A stretch of 64,000 bases of DNA from Lepidodermella squamata. Its lineage: Eukaryota > Gastrotricha. Below the pieces are notes generated by a model. That model did no database searches. It was not told where the DNA came from and saw nothing but the letters and a program-made list of their open reading frames with translations. The position numbers and the translations under genes were made by a program. The first letter of the stretch is position 1. Each line of letters opens with the position of its first letter. Below are positions 39,209 to 50,240 of the stretch, piece by piece. The stretch lies in assembly GCA_047495785.1 (NCBI GenBank), contig JBLDXI010000002.1:1178001-1242000 (forward strand), read 5' to 3'.

Positions 39209-42200
39209 TTACAGAATTGCACCGGCTACCAGTAGAATGTCTAAGGTTTTCTGTTTGTCTTCATCCGATACATCGTCATCGCAATTCTGGGCTACAAAAA
39301 GGGCTGTCCAGCCAGTTGACGGCACTCTGTAATTGACATCGACCCCGAGCTCGCGCGTGAGCAAGTCAACAACAGCTTGGCGACCTTTAAAGGATGCAAC
39401 CATAAGAACAGAGCACCATTTCTCAGATGGAGGATCAAACAACTTCCCCAGTTTGATAGCAATTTGAGATTCGAAGCACAAGGACTTGACGTCTGCTAGG
39501 AAAGAAATGAGAAGTCTCACAATATCGGCGTGGCCCATGTAAGCTGTGACGTGTAGAGGCGTAATACCATGTTCATCTTCAATATTAACGTCGCACTTAA
39601 ACTCCCCTGCAAGCAATTTAACGACGTCCGCGTGTCCATTCCGAGCAGCAAAGTGCAACGGTGTCAAGCCATTCTTCCCGGAGGCATTAACGTCGCAGTT
39701 GAACTCCCCTGCAAGCATTTTGACGACGTCCGCGTGTCCATTATCAGCAGCAATGTGCAACGGAGTCCAGCCATCCTCCGCGGAAGCATTAACGTCGCAG
39801 TTGAACTCCCCTGCAAGCAATTTAACGACGTCCGCGTGTCCATTATCAGCAGCAATGTGCAACGGAGTCCAGCCATTCTTCCCGGAGGCATTAACGTCGC
39901 AGTTGAACTCCCCTGCAAGCAATTTAACGACGCCCGCGTGTCCATTCTGAGCAGCAAAGTGCAACGGTGTCAAGCCATTCTTCCCGGAGGCATTAACGTC
40001 GCAGTTGAACTCCCCTGCAAGCATTTCGATGACGTCCGCGTGTCCATTCTCAGCAGCAATGTGCAACGGAGTCCAGCCATCCTCCGCGGAAGCATTAACG
40101 TCGCAGTTGAACTCCCCTGCAAGCAATTTAACGACGCCCGCGTGTCCATTCGGAGCAGCAAGGTGCAACGGTGTCAAGCCATTCTTCCCGGAGGCATTAA
40201 CGTCGCAGTTGAACTCCCCTGCAAGCAATTTAACGACGCCCGCGTGTCCATTCTGAGCAGCAAAGTGCAACGGTGTCAAGCCATTCTTCCCGGAGGCATT
40301 AACGTCGCAGTTGAACTCCCCTGCAAGCATTTCGATGACGTCCGCGTGTCCATTCTCAGCAGCAATGTGCAACGGAGTCCAGCCATCCTCCGCGGAAGCA
40401 TTAACGTCGCAGTTGAACTCCCCTGCAAGCAATTTAACGACGCCCGCGTGTCCATTCGGAGCAGCAAGGTGCAACGGTGTCAAGCCATTCTTCCCGGAGG
40501 CATTAACGTCGCAGTTGAACTCCCCTGCAAGCAATTTAACGACGCCCGCGTGTCCATTCTGAGCAGCAAAGTGCAACGGTGTCAAGCCATTCTTCCCGGA
40601 GGCATTAACGTCGCAGTTGAACTCCCCTGCAAGCATTTCGATGACGTCCGCGTGTCCATTCTCAGCAGCAATGTTCAACGCTGTCCAGCCATCCTCGTCG
40701 CAGGCATTAACGTCGCAGTTGAACTCCCCTGCAAGCAATTTAACAACGTCCGCGTGTCCATTCTGAGCAGCAAAGTGCAACGGTGTCAAGCCATTCTTCC
40801 CGGAGGCATTAACGTCGCAGTTGAACCCCCCTGCAAGCAATTTAACGACGTCCGCGTGTCCATTTTGAGCAGCAATGTGCAACGCTGTCCAGCCATCCTC
40901 GTCGCAGGCATTAACGTCGCAGTTGAACTTCCCTGCAAGCATTTTGATGACGTACGCGTTTCCATTCTGAGCAGCCTTGTGCAACGCTGTCCAGCCATCC
41001 TCGTCGCAGGCATTAACGTCGCAGTTGAACTCCCCTGCAAGCATTTTGACGACGTCCGCCTGTCCATTCTGAGCAGCAAAGTGCAACGGTGTCAAGCCAT
41101 TCTTCCCGGAGGCATTAACGTCGCAGTTGAACTCCCCTGCAAGCATTTCGATGACGTCCGCGTGTCCATTCTCAGCAGCAATGTGCAACGCTGTCCAGCC
41201 ATCCTCGTCGCAGGCATTAACGTCGCAGTTGAACTCCCCTGCGAGCAATTTAACAACGCCCGCGTGTCCATTTTGAGCAGCAATGTGCAATGGTGTCCAG
41301 CCTTTCTTCCCGGAGGCATTAACGTCGCAGTTGAACTCCCCTGCAAGCATGATGACGACACCTTTGTGTCCATTAAAGGCAGCCAGGTGCAACGCTGTCC
41401 AGCCATCCTCGTCGCAGGCTTTAACGTCGCAGTTGAACTTCCCTGCAAGCATTTTGATGACGTCCGCGTGTCCATTATCAGCAGCAATGTGCAACGGAGT
41501 CCAGCCATCCTCCGCGGAGGCATTAACGTCGCAGTTGAACTCCCCTGCCAGCAATCTAACGACGTTCGCGTGTCCTTTCAGGGCAGCAAAGTGCAACGGT
41601 GTCCAGCCATTCTTCCCGGAGGCATTAACATCGCAGTTGAACTCCCCTGCAAGCAATTTAACGACGTCCGTGTGTCCATTTTCAGCAGCCTTGTGCAACG
41701 CTGTCCAGGAATTCTTGTTGCAGGCATTAACATCGCAGTTGAACTCCCCTGCAAGCATTTTGACGACGTCCGCGTGTCCATTTTGTGCAGCAATGTGCAA
41801 CGCTGTCCAGCCATCCTCGTCGCCGCCATTATCTTCGCAGTTGAATCCCACCATAAGCATTTTAACAACGTCCGCGTGTCTATCCCGAGCAGCAAAGAGC
41901 AACGGAGTCCTACCTCCCTTTCCGGAGGCATTAACGCTGCAGCTGAACTCCCCTGCTAGCAATCTAACGACGTCCGCGTGTCCATTCTGTGAAGCAATGT
42001 GCAACGGAGTCCAGCCTTCCTTCCCGGAGGCATTAACGTCGCAGTTGAACTCCCCTGCAAGCATTTTGACGACGTCCGCCTGTCCATTCTGAGCAGCAAG
42101 GTGCAACGGTGTCCCGCCATCCTCTTCGGATGCATTAACGTTGCAGTTGAACTCCCCTGCAAGCATTTTGACGACGTCCGCGTGTCCATTCTGAGCAGCC

Positions 42201-45200
42201 TTGTGCAACGCTGTCCAGCCATCCTCGTCGCTGGCATTAACGTCGCAGTTGAACTCCCCTGCAAGCAATTTAACAACGCCCGCGTGTCCATTTTGAGCAG
42301 CAATGTGCAATGGTGTCCAGCCTTTCTTCCCGGAGGCATTAACGTCGCAGTTGAACTCCCCTGCAAGCATGTTGACGACACCTTTGTGTCCATTAAAGGC
42401 AGCCAGGTGCAATGGTGTCCAGCCATTCTTCCCGGAGGCATTAACGTCGCAGTTGAACTTCCCTGCAAGCATGATGACGACGTCCGCGTGTCCATTTTGA
42501 GCAGCAATGTGCAACGGTGTCCTGCCATCCTCTTCGAATGCATTAACGTTGCAGTTGAACTCCCCTGCAAGCATTTTGACGACGTCCGCGTTTCCATTCT
42601 GAGCAGCCTTGTGCAACGCTGTCCAGCCATCCTCGTCGCAGGCATTAACGTCGCAGTTGAACTCCCCTGCAAGCAATTTAACGACGTCCGCGTATCCATT
42701 TTGAGCAGCAATGTGCAATGGTGTCCAGCCTTTCTTCCCGGAGGCATTAACGTCGCAGTTGAACTCCCCTGCAAGCATTTTGATAACGTCCGCGTGTCCA
42801 TTCAGGGCAGCGTTATGCAAGGCGGTTAGTCCCAGCACCATTGTAGTATCCACATTTATGTATTTGTTTGCGAGAAGTTTAACCATTTCGGTCTGTCCCT
42901 CCCCAGCCGCAACATGCAACAGCGTCATCTTGCTTTCATTCTGCTTTTGAACGTCTGCCTTCATTGCACCAGCTAATATTTTAAAAACCTTAGTGTGGCC
43001 GTTCTTAACTGCCGCCCATATAGGGGTCTCATCATTGTTTGTCGCAGTATCTATGCTTTCTTGCGAAACACTTCCGAGGATTTCAACCGTACGCAGATTG
43101 CCGCTATTCGCGGCTATGTAAATGGGTGTTCTCCCCAATAGATCCATTAACAGCGGATTAGCATTGAACCTTGTTACCAATAGTTTTGCAATCTCATCAT
43201 TTCCTTCCTGCGCAGCTAGAAACAATGGTGTCACGCCTTCGCTGTTCTCGCAGTTAACGTTTATTTTCAAAGCAGTGGTCGATAACAGCGATTCGATTTG
43301 CTCGATTTTGTTTAGCCTGATAAGGCGAAAAAGCAACTAGGCAGATAAAATGATAGCAAGCTCATTAATGATCAAGGAAAAATGCGGATTACTTTTTCTC
43401 CTGCACTTAGGTCTGGAATAGCAAGATTTCCAGCGGAAGCTGTTTCCATTAGCTGATGGGCGATTTGATCTTCTGTCAGCGAATTATCCGTTGCGTTAAG
43501 CAAAGCTTGCGGCGGAACGCGCCTCGAGCTGTTTTTTTCACGAATCATAGCCATGATCGCGTTCCGGAAATGAAATGAATAACCGCGCGAATCATCAAAG
43601 TCTCTCGGATGATTGCTGTATATGCATATGTATTTGGGTGAATCAAAGGATGGCTTATTGTTTGAAACTTACAAAAGGATTGCCAAAGTAGAGTCAAACT
43701 TGAAATTATTTCGTATAAAAAACTTTATTTCCATCCAGAGGAATAGCTTACAGGCATGCAGAAATTTGCCAGCTCGAACAAAGTGACACCCAAAGACCAC
43801 CAGTCGCTCGCTTGTGAGTGATCTTTCTTCGCAAAGAGTTCAGGCGCTTTGTAAAGCTGATTGCCACCGTGTCTCAAGTTTTCAACTGGTTGCTTCTTGC
43901 TCCTTTGTGAGCATTGTGACATGGAATATTACATCAAATCCTTGTTCAAAACATCGATCCTACCTTTCGTAAACTTTCGCCAGCCCGAACCCTCCAAGTT
44001 TGACAGTGGTTCTGTTATGGAGAAAAATATTCTTAGGTTCTATTGCGCGATGGAGAATTCCGCTTTCGTGCAGCTTTTCCAGCGCAGAAGCAAGCTGCCG
44101 TGACCATTCCATCAACAGACTTTCGGGAATAGGTCCAGCCGATTTTTTCTTGTAATCATTCAAATTTCCATCCGAACAGTATTCCATTACCAAATGATAA
44201 ATTGCCGCACCTGCAGAGCCATGCTCTTCAAACAATGAAAACAAGAATTATAAAATATAAAGACAAACATGGCTTTTGAGCAATTTTTAGTTGTCTTGAC
44301 TAAGGGGGCAGAAAATGATTTGCAGTGGGATTTCACGCGGAACGGAAAATAGTGACATACTTCACGCACTCAAAGCACAGTAGTACGATAAACAAAAGGT
44401 GCATGCGACTCACCCTCGAATGATCCAAAAACCGAAAGGATGTTAGGGTGCCGCAAATCGGTGAGTTTAAGATTCTATTATGTTAAACATCTTTTTACAT
44501 GCATTTTTGATAATAAAAACGGGGCTTTACCTCGTCTCGGCTTAGTTTGATTATTCTTTCTGCAAAATTAGGATCGCTGTCATAACTACGAGGAATTAGG
44601 CTTAGGTTGAATGCCTTGACAACATAACGGGCCACGTCTTTGTATCCCCTGCATAGCATTGCCGAGCTGAAGGTACCTCTTCCGAGCTCCCTTTCACGCT
44701 TGAACTCGTGGATTGAGGAAAAACTCAATTTCTTTGCTTCCGCTACGGGCGCTTTGGTGTTCACTTGTCTAATGAAATGACTGATGAGTAGAGCACCAGC
44801 ATCAGCTCGCTTTGAAGGGTCTTTAACGAGCATCGACAGAACAAAGCAATGGTACTCATTTGAATAAGGCCGGTCTTTGGCAAATGATTTCGGTTCTTCC
44901 CTGGAAATATAAAGATCAACATATAGTTAGCGACGCCCCAAAACAACCACTTTGATGACTCATTCGATCGCACTTTAGGAGCCTAACGTTATGATGAAAT
45001 ACGTTCTGCTTATAGAGCTTGAGACTAACAGTAGACGTTCCCGACTTTCCTATGCATAATATAACAGCATAATAATAAAGTATGAGCGATACACTTTTCC
45101 TGTGTTCACATAGCCACATCCTTAAAAAATGAACTACATTCTTCGCCCGAATTTTCTGTTATTTTCACCATTACGCGAACTTTCTGACGTCGATATTACG

Positions 45201-47336
45201 GGGCGTATGTTTCCTACAATACAACAGACCTTATTCTTAATTTAATTGAACCATATCGCGGGGTCACATTTTATTCAACATCAAATTTACTTCTTACTTT
45301 ATGTTTACTTTTTCTCAGATTACTTTTTCTATCATCAAACTCTTTTTTCAACAGTAAATTTCGATATGTTAATATTTGCGATACACACTCATTAAAGCCC
45401 TTGATGATGGCCGGGAAAATAACAGAAAATTCGGGCGAAGAATGTAGTTCATTTTTTAAGGATGTGGCTATGTGAACACAGGAAAAGTGTATCGCTCAAT
45501 GGCTAAGCGTACACAATGTGCGTGACACACAGCCAAATTTAACCCTTTCACGGCGGGAAGGACGATTTCGTAATTTCGACTTTGCTAATTCACAGTTCCA
45601 TCAATTTAACGAATTTTCCCATAATAATTGGCAAAATACTACTTTCGGATGTTGCCTACAAGAATCCATCAGTAAAATTTAGTTATCTCTTCCGCTCTTG
45701 GAATACGATCAATTTTAAAATTTCAAACCGATGCACGTTTTCCTTATTTTTTTCAATCGAACTTACTTGATGATATCAGTTAGATTATCGAACTGAAAAA
45801 TAATTTCATTTATATTTATTGAACATGCGGAAATTATTTGCTTACCGGCAAGTAGAAATTAGCCAGTTCGAATAAAGTCACGCCAAGCGACCAGCAGTCG
45901 CTCTCCTTTGAATTCTTGCTACTGAACGTTTCTGGCGCCATGTACAATTTCGTGCCAAAAGCAACTGGCATGCTCGTCGAACTTGGCCGAATTCAAATAA
46001 TTTCTTTTCTCATATGCTTCATGCAATCTAATATGACTCACCCGCCATCAATGTCTGGGGATTTAGCTAAGCCGAAATCGCCAAGTTTCACGATCCTATC
46101 GTCCGAGCACAAAAATATGTTAGCAGGCTTGATGTCCCTATGCATCGCGCCAAGACTGTGAATCTTATTGACAGCGGACACCAACTGGCAAGACCATTCG
46201 TGCAAGAGGCCTTCTGGTATTACCGATTGGGATTCTTTTTTCCGTTTGATGTACTTTTCCAAATCGCCATTTGAACAATGCTCCATCACCAAGTAGTAAA
46301 TTTCATCCTGCAGTGGTAACCAGTGTTCTAGCCCTTCAACCGTTTGCTGCCAATATTCTAGGAAAAATGTATTTAGCACATTGCAAGAGCTTGGGTGTCT
46401 CGCGGATGATACCTCTGAAAGCACCACGGATAGCGACGATGTTATCATGCTTCAAGCTCTCAATTAATTTGTGCTGATGAAACAATAATAGGTAGATGAC
46501 CGAAAATAAGTGAAAAGTGGGGTTTGGCGAAAATTTTGACATTGTGAGATTTTGATGCCGCCTTCAAGATCTCATAACGAGGAGTCGATCGGTATAAAAA
46601 ATAGGTTGATATTCATCAGGGTTGCAGAGAAAATGGGCTTCAAAGTATAGGAATGACAATTTATAATTTCGAAAAATGCGCGTTTTCAAAACCAATATTA
46701 AAAATCCCTCGCACAATAAATTCTGATGTTTTATTTTTTATGCGCTGTCGACATTTCTATGGGTAATCTAAGGTGAGGAATCTCGCTATATGTTCAAAAG
46801 TTTTGTTGGGATCAAGCTAGTGTCTCTAGGACAACTTCAATCAATGACACTTTCCAGTGCATCTCTGGGGTTTCCCGTGTTTTAAGGCGGATGGGAGCAT
46901 GTTAGAGGTCTGACATTTGAATATTCAAAATCCTCAAGAAAAACTGAGTAGAGACATCTAGGAATCCAAGAATCGTCCCTCTTCAAGCCAACACGCGTTT
47001 TGCGATTTGCTGAAAAATACAGAAAATACGCCAAACCCCACTTTTCACTTATTTTCGGTCAGATATAACTATGCAATTAGAAATAATGTGACTTACCTCT
47101 TCGCAGCTCAATTTTATGAGTTTCACTGCGACCCTCGAAACATCGCCATCTTTATTTTGGTAATTCCTCAGAATCGCGTTCAGATTAACAGCCTTGACCA
47201 CGTAGTTGGCTAAATCACCATCATTCCGTCGACATAGCCATGCGCTACCAAAGCTACCTTTCCCTAACATTTCGATCATTTTGAATTCGCACATTGAGTT
47301 GAACGCTGGCGCCATTTCGGGTAAATTCATGTTCAT
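39209..47336 (-). CDS. NEK-like kinase / pseudokinase / ankyrin-repeat protein
   Basis: Twelve exons on the minus strand: 47336-47097, 46473-46413, 46357-46042, 45981-45846, 45792-45767, 44900-44531, 44474-44414, 44225-43964, 43902-43752, 43698-43673, 43528-43393 and 43336-39209, encoding 1970 aa. Kinase 1 (about 15-305) looks active: [11 protein letters not shown]48 in [13 protein letters not shown] (D175), LGDFG (D194), MAPE, DCWSLG; closest in feel to NEK kinases. Kinase 2 (about 325-560) is degenerate: GRGTFSSA lacks the third glycine, HRD reads HRA (464), and DFG reads GFG (482-484), although K355 remains. Exon 6 encodes both the end of kinase 1 and the start of kinase 2, which supports a single transcript. 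Residues about 600-1950 are ankyrin repeats: about five divergent, then about 32 near-identical 34-residue units (102 bp), then two or three divergent. The exon-11 acceptor is weak. Biological role unknown; ankyrins imply target binding. Confidence 0.82.
39570..42830 (-). repeat. Homogenised 102-bp tandem repeat array encoding ankyrin repeats
   Basis: About 32 units of 102 bp (34 codons) lie inside the last exon of the kinase-ankyrin gene. They are consistently built on [19 protein letters not shown] followed by [15 protein letters not shown]. Variation is concentrated at a few positions, such as SGKNG, CDEDG or SAEDG and I, F, L or K after LH. The segment 39970-40256 appears unchanged again at 40276-40562, an offset of exactly 306 bp or three units, so the array has grown recently by multi-unit duplication. 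A five-unit pattern beginning FNGHKGVV also occurs twice. Confidence 0.95.
45083..45498. mobile_element. Inverted-repeat element with 84-bp perfect arms, in a kinase-gene intron
   Basis: Left arm 45083-45166 (from TGAGCGATACAC) and right arm 45415-45498 (to GTGTATCGCTCA) are exact reverse complements over 84 bp, separated by 248 bp of AT-rich, non-coding sequence. No clear target-site duplication is seen. It lies in the 866-bp intron between exons 5 and 6 of the kinase-ankyrin gene. Confidence 0.9.
46497..47061. mobile_element. Inverted-repeat element with 33-bp arms, in intron 1 of the kinase gene
   Basis: The arms TGACCGAAAATAAGTGAAAA... (46497-46529) and its complement (47029-47061) match over 33 bp. 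The element is 565 bp. The intron that holds it is 623 bp, so removing the element leaves 58 bp, the usual intron size here. That supports a recent insertion into a pre-existing short intron. No reading frame of interest. Confidence 0.85.
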
Positions 47337-47540
47337 ATAAATAGTTGTAGCCTGTAGCCTCTAAAAGCAAAAAATGCTATTCAGTCTCAATGTTAAAAGA
47401 TGAAGTGCTCAGGTAGCAATTCTAAGTGGAGAAGTTGCAACCAAATGTGCTGCGCAGTGATTGAATATATTTGATTACCAAATTTGTTATCAACGAAAGA
47501 ATCGGACATATCGTTGGCAGCGCGGCAGAAGGAACCTTCC

Positions 47541-49746
47541 ATTCCATCAACAGACTTTCGGGAATAGGTCCAGCAGATTTTTTCTTGTATTTATTCAAAT
47601 TTCAAATTTATTCAAATTTCCAATGTGACGTAGATTATCTACGTCACATGGATTAAGGTGGCAGATAATGGTTTACAGTGTGATTTCACGAGGAACAGAG
47701 TGTATATTAGACATAACTTACGCACTCAAAACACGGTAGTACGATAAACGAAAAGTGCATCCTACTCACCCTCGAATGATCCGAAAACCGAAAGGATGTT
47801 AGGGTGCAATTGGTTCACGAGTTTACGATTCTATATGTTAACATATTTTTTTACATGCATTTCTGATTAAAAAACGGGGCTAACCTCGTCTCGGCTTAGA
47901 TTGATTAATCGTTCTGCAAAATTAGGATCGCTGTCATAACTACGAGGAATTAGGCTTAGGTTGAATGCCTTGACAACATAACGGGCCACGTCTTTGTATC
48001 CCCTGCATAGCATTGTCGAGCTGAAGGTACCTCTTCCGAGCTCCCTTTCACGCTTAAACTCTTGGATTGAGGAAAAAATAAGCTTCTTTGCTTCTGCTAC
48101 GGGCACTTCGGTCATCTTCTCTTGTCTAATGAAATAACTGCCCAGCAGATCAGCAGCAGTAGCTCGTTTAGAAGGGTCTTTAACGAGCATCGAGAGAACA
48201 AAGCAATGGTATTCTTCCGAATAGGATGGCTCTTTTTCGAAGGGTCTTGGTTCACTCCTAAAAAATGATAACGATTGAGCGGTAATCTTTTTATGATATA
48301 AGGGAACCGAAATTTCCGATGCCACACTCCAAACTTACCCTGCGATTTCACCTGCACTATTAAACTGAAACAAGTAAAATTTCTTACGAGAGCGCAATCG
48401 CAGTAGCGCTGACTTACTGGCAAGTAGAAATTCGCTAGTTCGAAGAAAGTAACCCCGAGTGACCACCAGTCGCTAGCCTCTGAATTTGGCTTTTCATGAA
48501 ACGTTTCAGGTGCCCTGTACAAGTTCAAGTGCCAAGTCCAATCATCGAGATACTACTACCTGAACTGCGATATAGAGGTCAAGCTCCTCAGACTCAGATA
48601 TTATTATTGCATGAAAGCTTACTCGCTTGTAGGGGGTCTAGCCAAACCAAAGTCGCCATGTTTGACGGTTCTCTCGTAGTCGCACAAAAATATGTTCTTC
48701 GGCTTCGCTTTCGATATCGCGATGCAGTACGCCGAGGCTGTGAGCCTTTTTGACAGCCGACACCAACTGACAAGCCCAGTTGTGCAAGACACACTCAGGT
48801 ATTATGGCTTGGGCATCTTTTTTCGCTTGATGTAGCCTGACAAATCGCCGTGCGAACAATGCTCCGTAACCATATAATATATTTCATTTCCTTTCTGCCA
48901 ATGGTCGGGCGTTTTAATCGGCTCCTTCAGCAGTTCTGTAATAACAAATTTACTGTAATTTTTCGCAAAAAGAAAGAATACCCTCTACACAGGTTTTGCG
49001 CTTTACGCTATAAGAGAATTTCAGCCAATGACAGAAATGTTTTAAATGGAATTCCGCCATGAACAGCCACCATCGTGGCACCTCGAAACGATTCTGGTCA
49101 CAGATAAGAGACTATCTCATGTCTTAAATCATGACACAGATATAAATCTGTGAAATAGTCTGTGAAGAACTATGATTAGACCCATCCATAGTTGAATTAT
49201 ACCACCATGCCCACTCGTGTATGACATTCACGGCATGGATTGGTAAGCCATGGCGGAATTGACACCAATTAGTCCTTGGAGCATATACCCATGTCCCATG
49301 GGGAAATTCCATTCTAACCTTGCTAAATATGTCATTGGCTGAAATCCCTTTAGGGACTACGAAATATATGGCAAGCTTTTTTAATTGCTGCCATCATTTA
49401 CCTACCTGTAAATGCGCCACGGACAGCGACAATGTTGTCATGCTTCAAGCTCTCAAGTAGTTTGTGCTGATGAAAAATATCAAAATAAGCAAATGCCATC
49501 GAAAAAGCCCAAACTGTTATAAAGCCGTACCTCGTCGCAGTTCAATTTTATGAGTTACATTGCGACAGTCGCATCGCCACTTTCTTGTCCGTAAGTCATC
49601 AGAATCACGTTCAGGTTGACAGCCTTAACCACGTAGTCAGCTAAATCCCCATCTTTCCGCCGACATAGCCATACAAGACCAAAACCTCCTTTTCCCAGTT
49701 GTTGAATTCTTTCAAATTCAGATATAGAGGTAAATTCAGCCGCCAT
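47541..49746 (-). pseudogene. Truncated, mutated copy of the kinase-pseudokinase gene
   Basis: Minus-strand sequence parallel to exons 1-8 of the neighbouring kinase-ankyrin gene. The first exon (49746-49531) begins MAAEFTSISEFERIQQLGKG. In place of the AAA lysine codon that its intact paralog has, TAA stops the frame at 49557-49555. The 61-bp second exon (49466-49406) is intact. In the third (48935-48623) the frame is broken at least twice, near CCAAGCCATAATACC and near the HRDI motif, after which the DFGLA segment is in another frame. Later exons (APETF..DWWSLG, the 26-bp exon, VKDPSKRA, kinase-2 N-lobe, [11 protein letters not shown]) are recognisable. Similarity stops around 47541 in the middle of kinase 2, after SLLMEW. 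No ankyrin part follows. Shortened translation or expression as a non-coding RNA cannot be excluded. Confidence 0.8.
49016..49348. mobile_element. Imperfect inverted-repeat element in the kinase pseudogene
   Basis: The left end (ATTTCAGCCAATGACA, later ATGGAATTCCGCCATG) and right end (CATGGGGAAATTCCAT, later TGTCATTGGCTGAAAT) are inverted relative to each other with some divergent bases between. The element lies in the intron between the second and third pseudogene exons. It has no coding capacity. Confidence 0.65.
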
Positions 49747-50240
49747 GTTGTGTGTGAATGACGTATAGCTTTCTGAATATAAAAACCTGCAACTAAAAAA
49801 CTGCGCTATTAAAGGATTATTCTATAGCTAGCCATTGAGAAATAAAATTTCCCCCCGATCTGGAACCCTGAGTGAGTTTGCCGCAGCCTTACGAGTCGAG
49901 TCTTCTAACCATAAAGTATTCCCTTAATCTTGGATGGCACGGAATACAGAAACACTTTTACTGTACGAATGACCGTAAGAATCGAGATTGATGGTGAATG
50001 GTGACAATTTAATTTCCGGTTTGTTGGTAAAAGTGCCTAATGCATGCTTAAGGAGCACTGTTCGCATGCTTGGGCATACGGCATACGGAGCTCAATATGC
50101 ATCGTTAGCATGGATTAAGCATTCTATGTTGTTTTATTCACAATTCAATATAACTATTGTATAAGTGAAGAATTTATATTATGACTATTCACAGTGTTTA
50201 GCGCAACCCATTACATCAACAAGACGCATTCGTCACAAAC
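49747..50240. other. Intergenic region upstream of the kinase pseudogene
   Basis: No coding sequence or repeat is recognised. It ends in TCACAAAC at 50233-50240, the left copy of the target duplication flanking the next element. Confidence 0.45.

Noticed and set aside
39569-41959. Long plus-strand frame (796 codons) across the ankyrin array
   Set aside because: It is the antisense of a 102-bp repeat, has no domain of its own and no independent splice or start evidence.
39570-42830. Regular repeats that could suggest a CRISPR array
   Set aside because: The unit is contiguous 102-bp coding sequence for ankyrin repeats in an animal genome, with no spacers.
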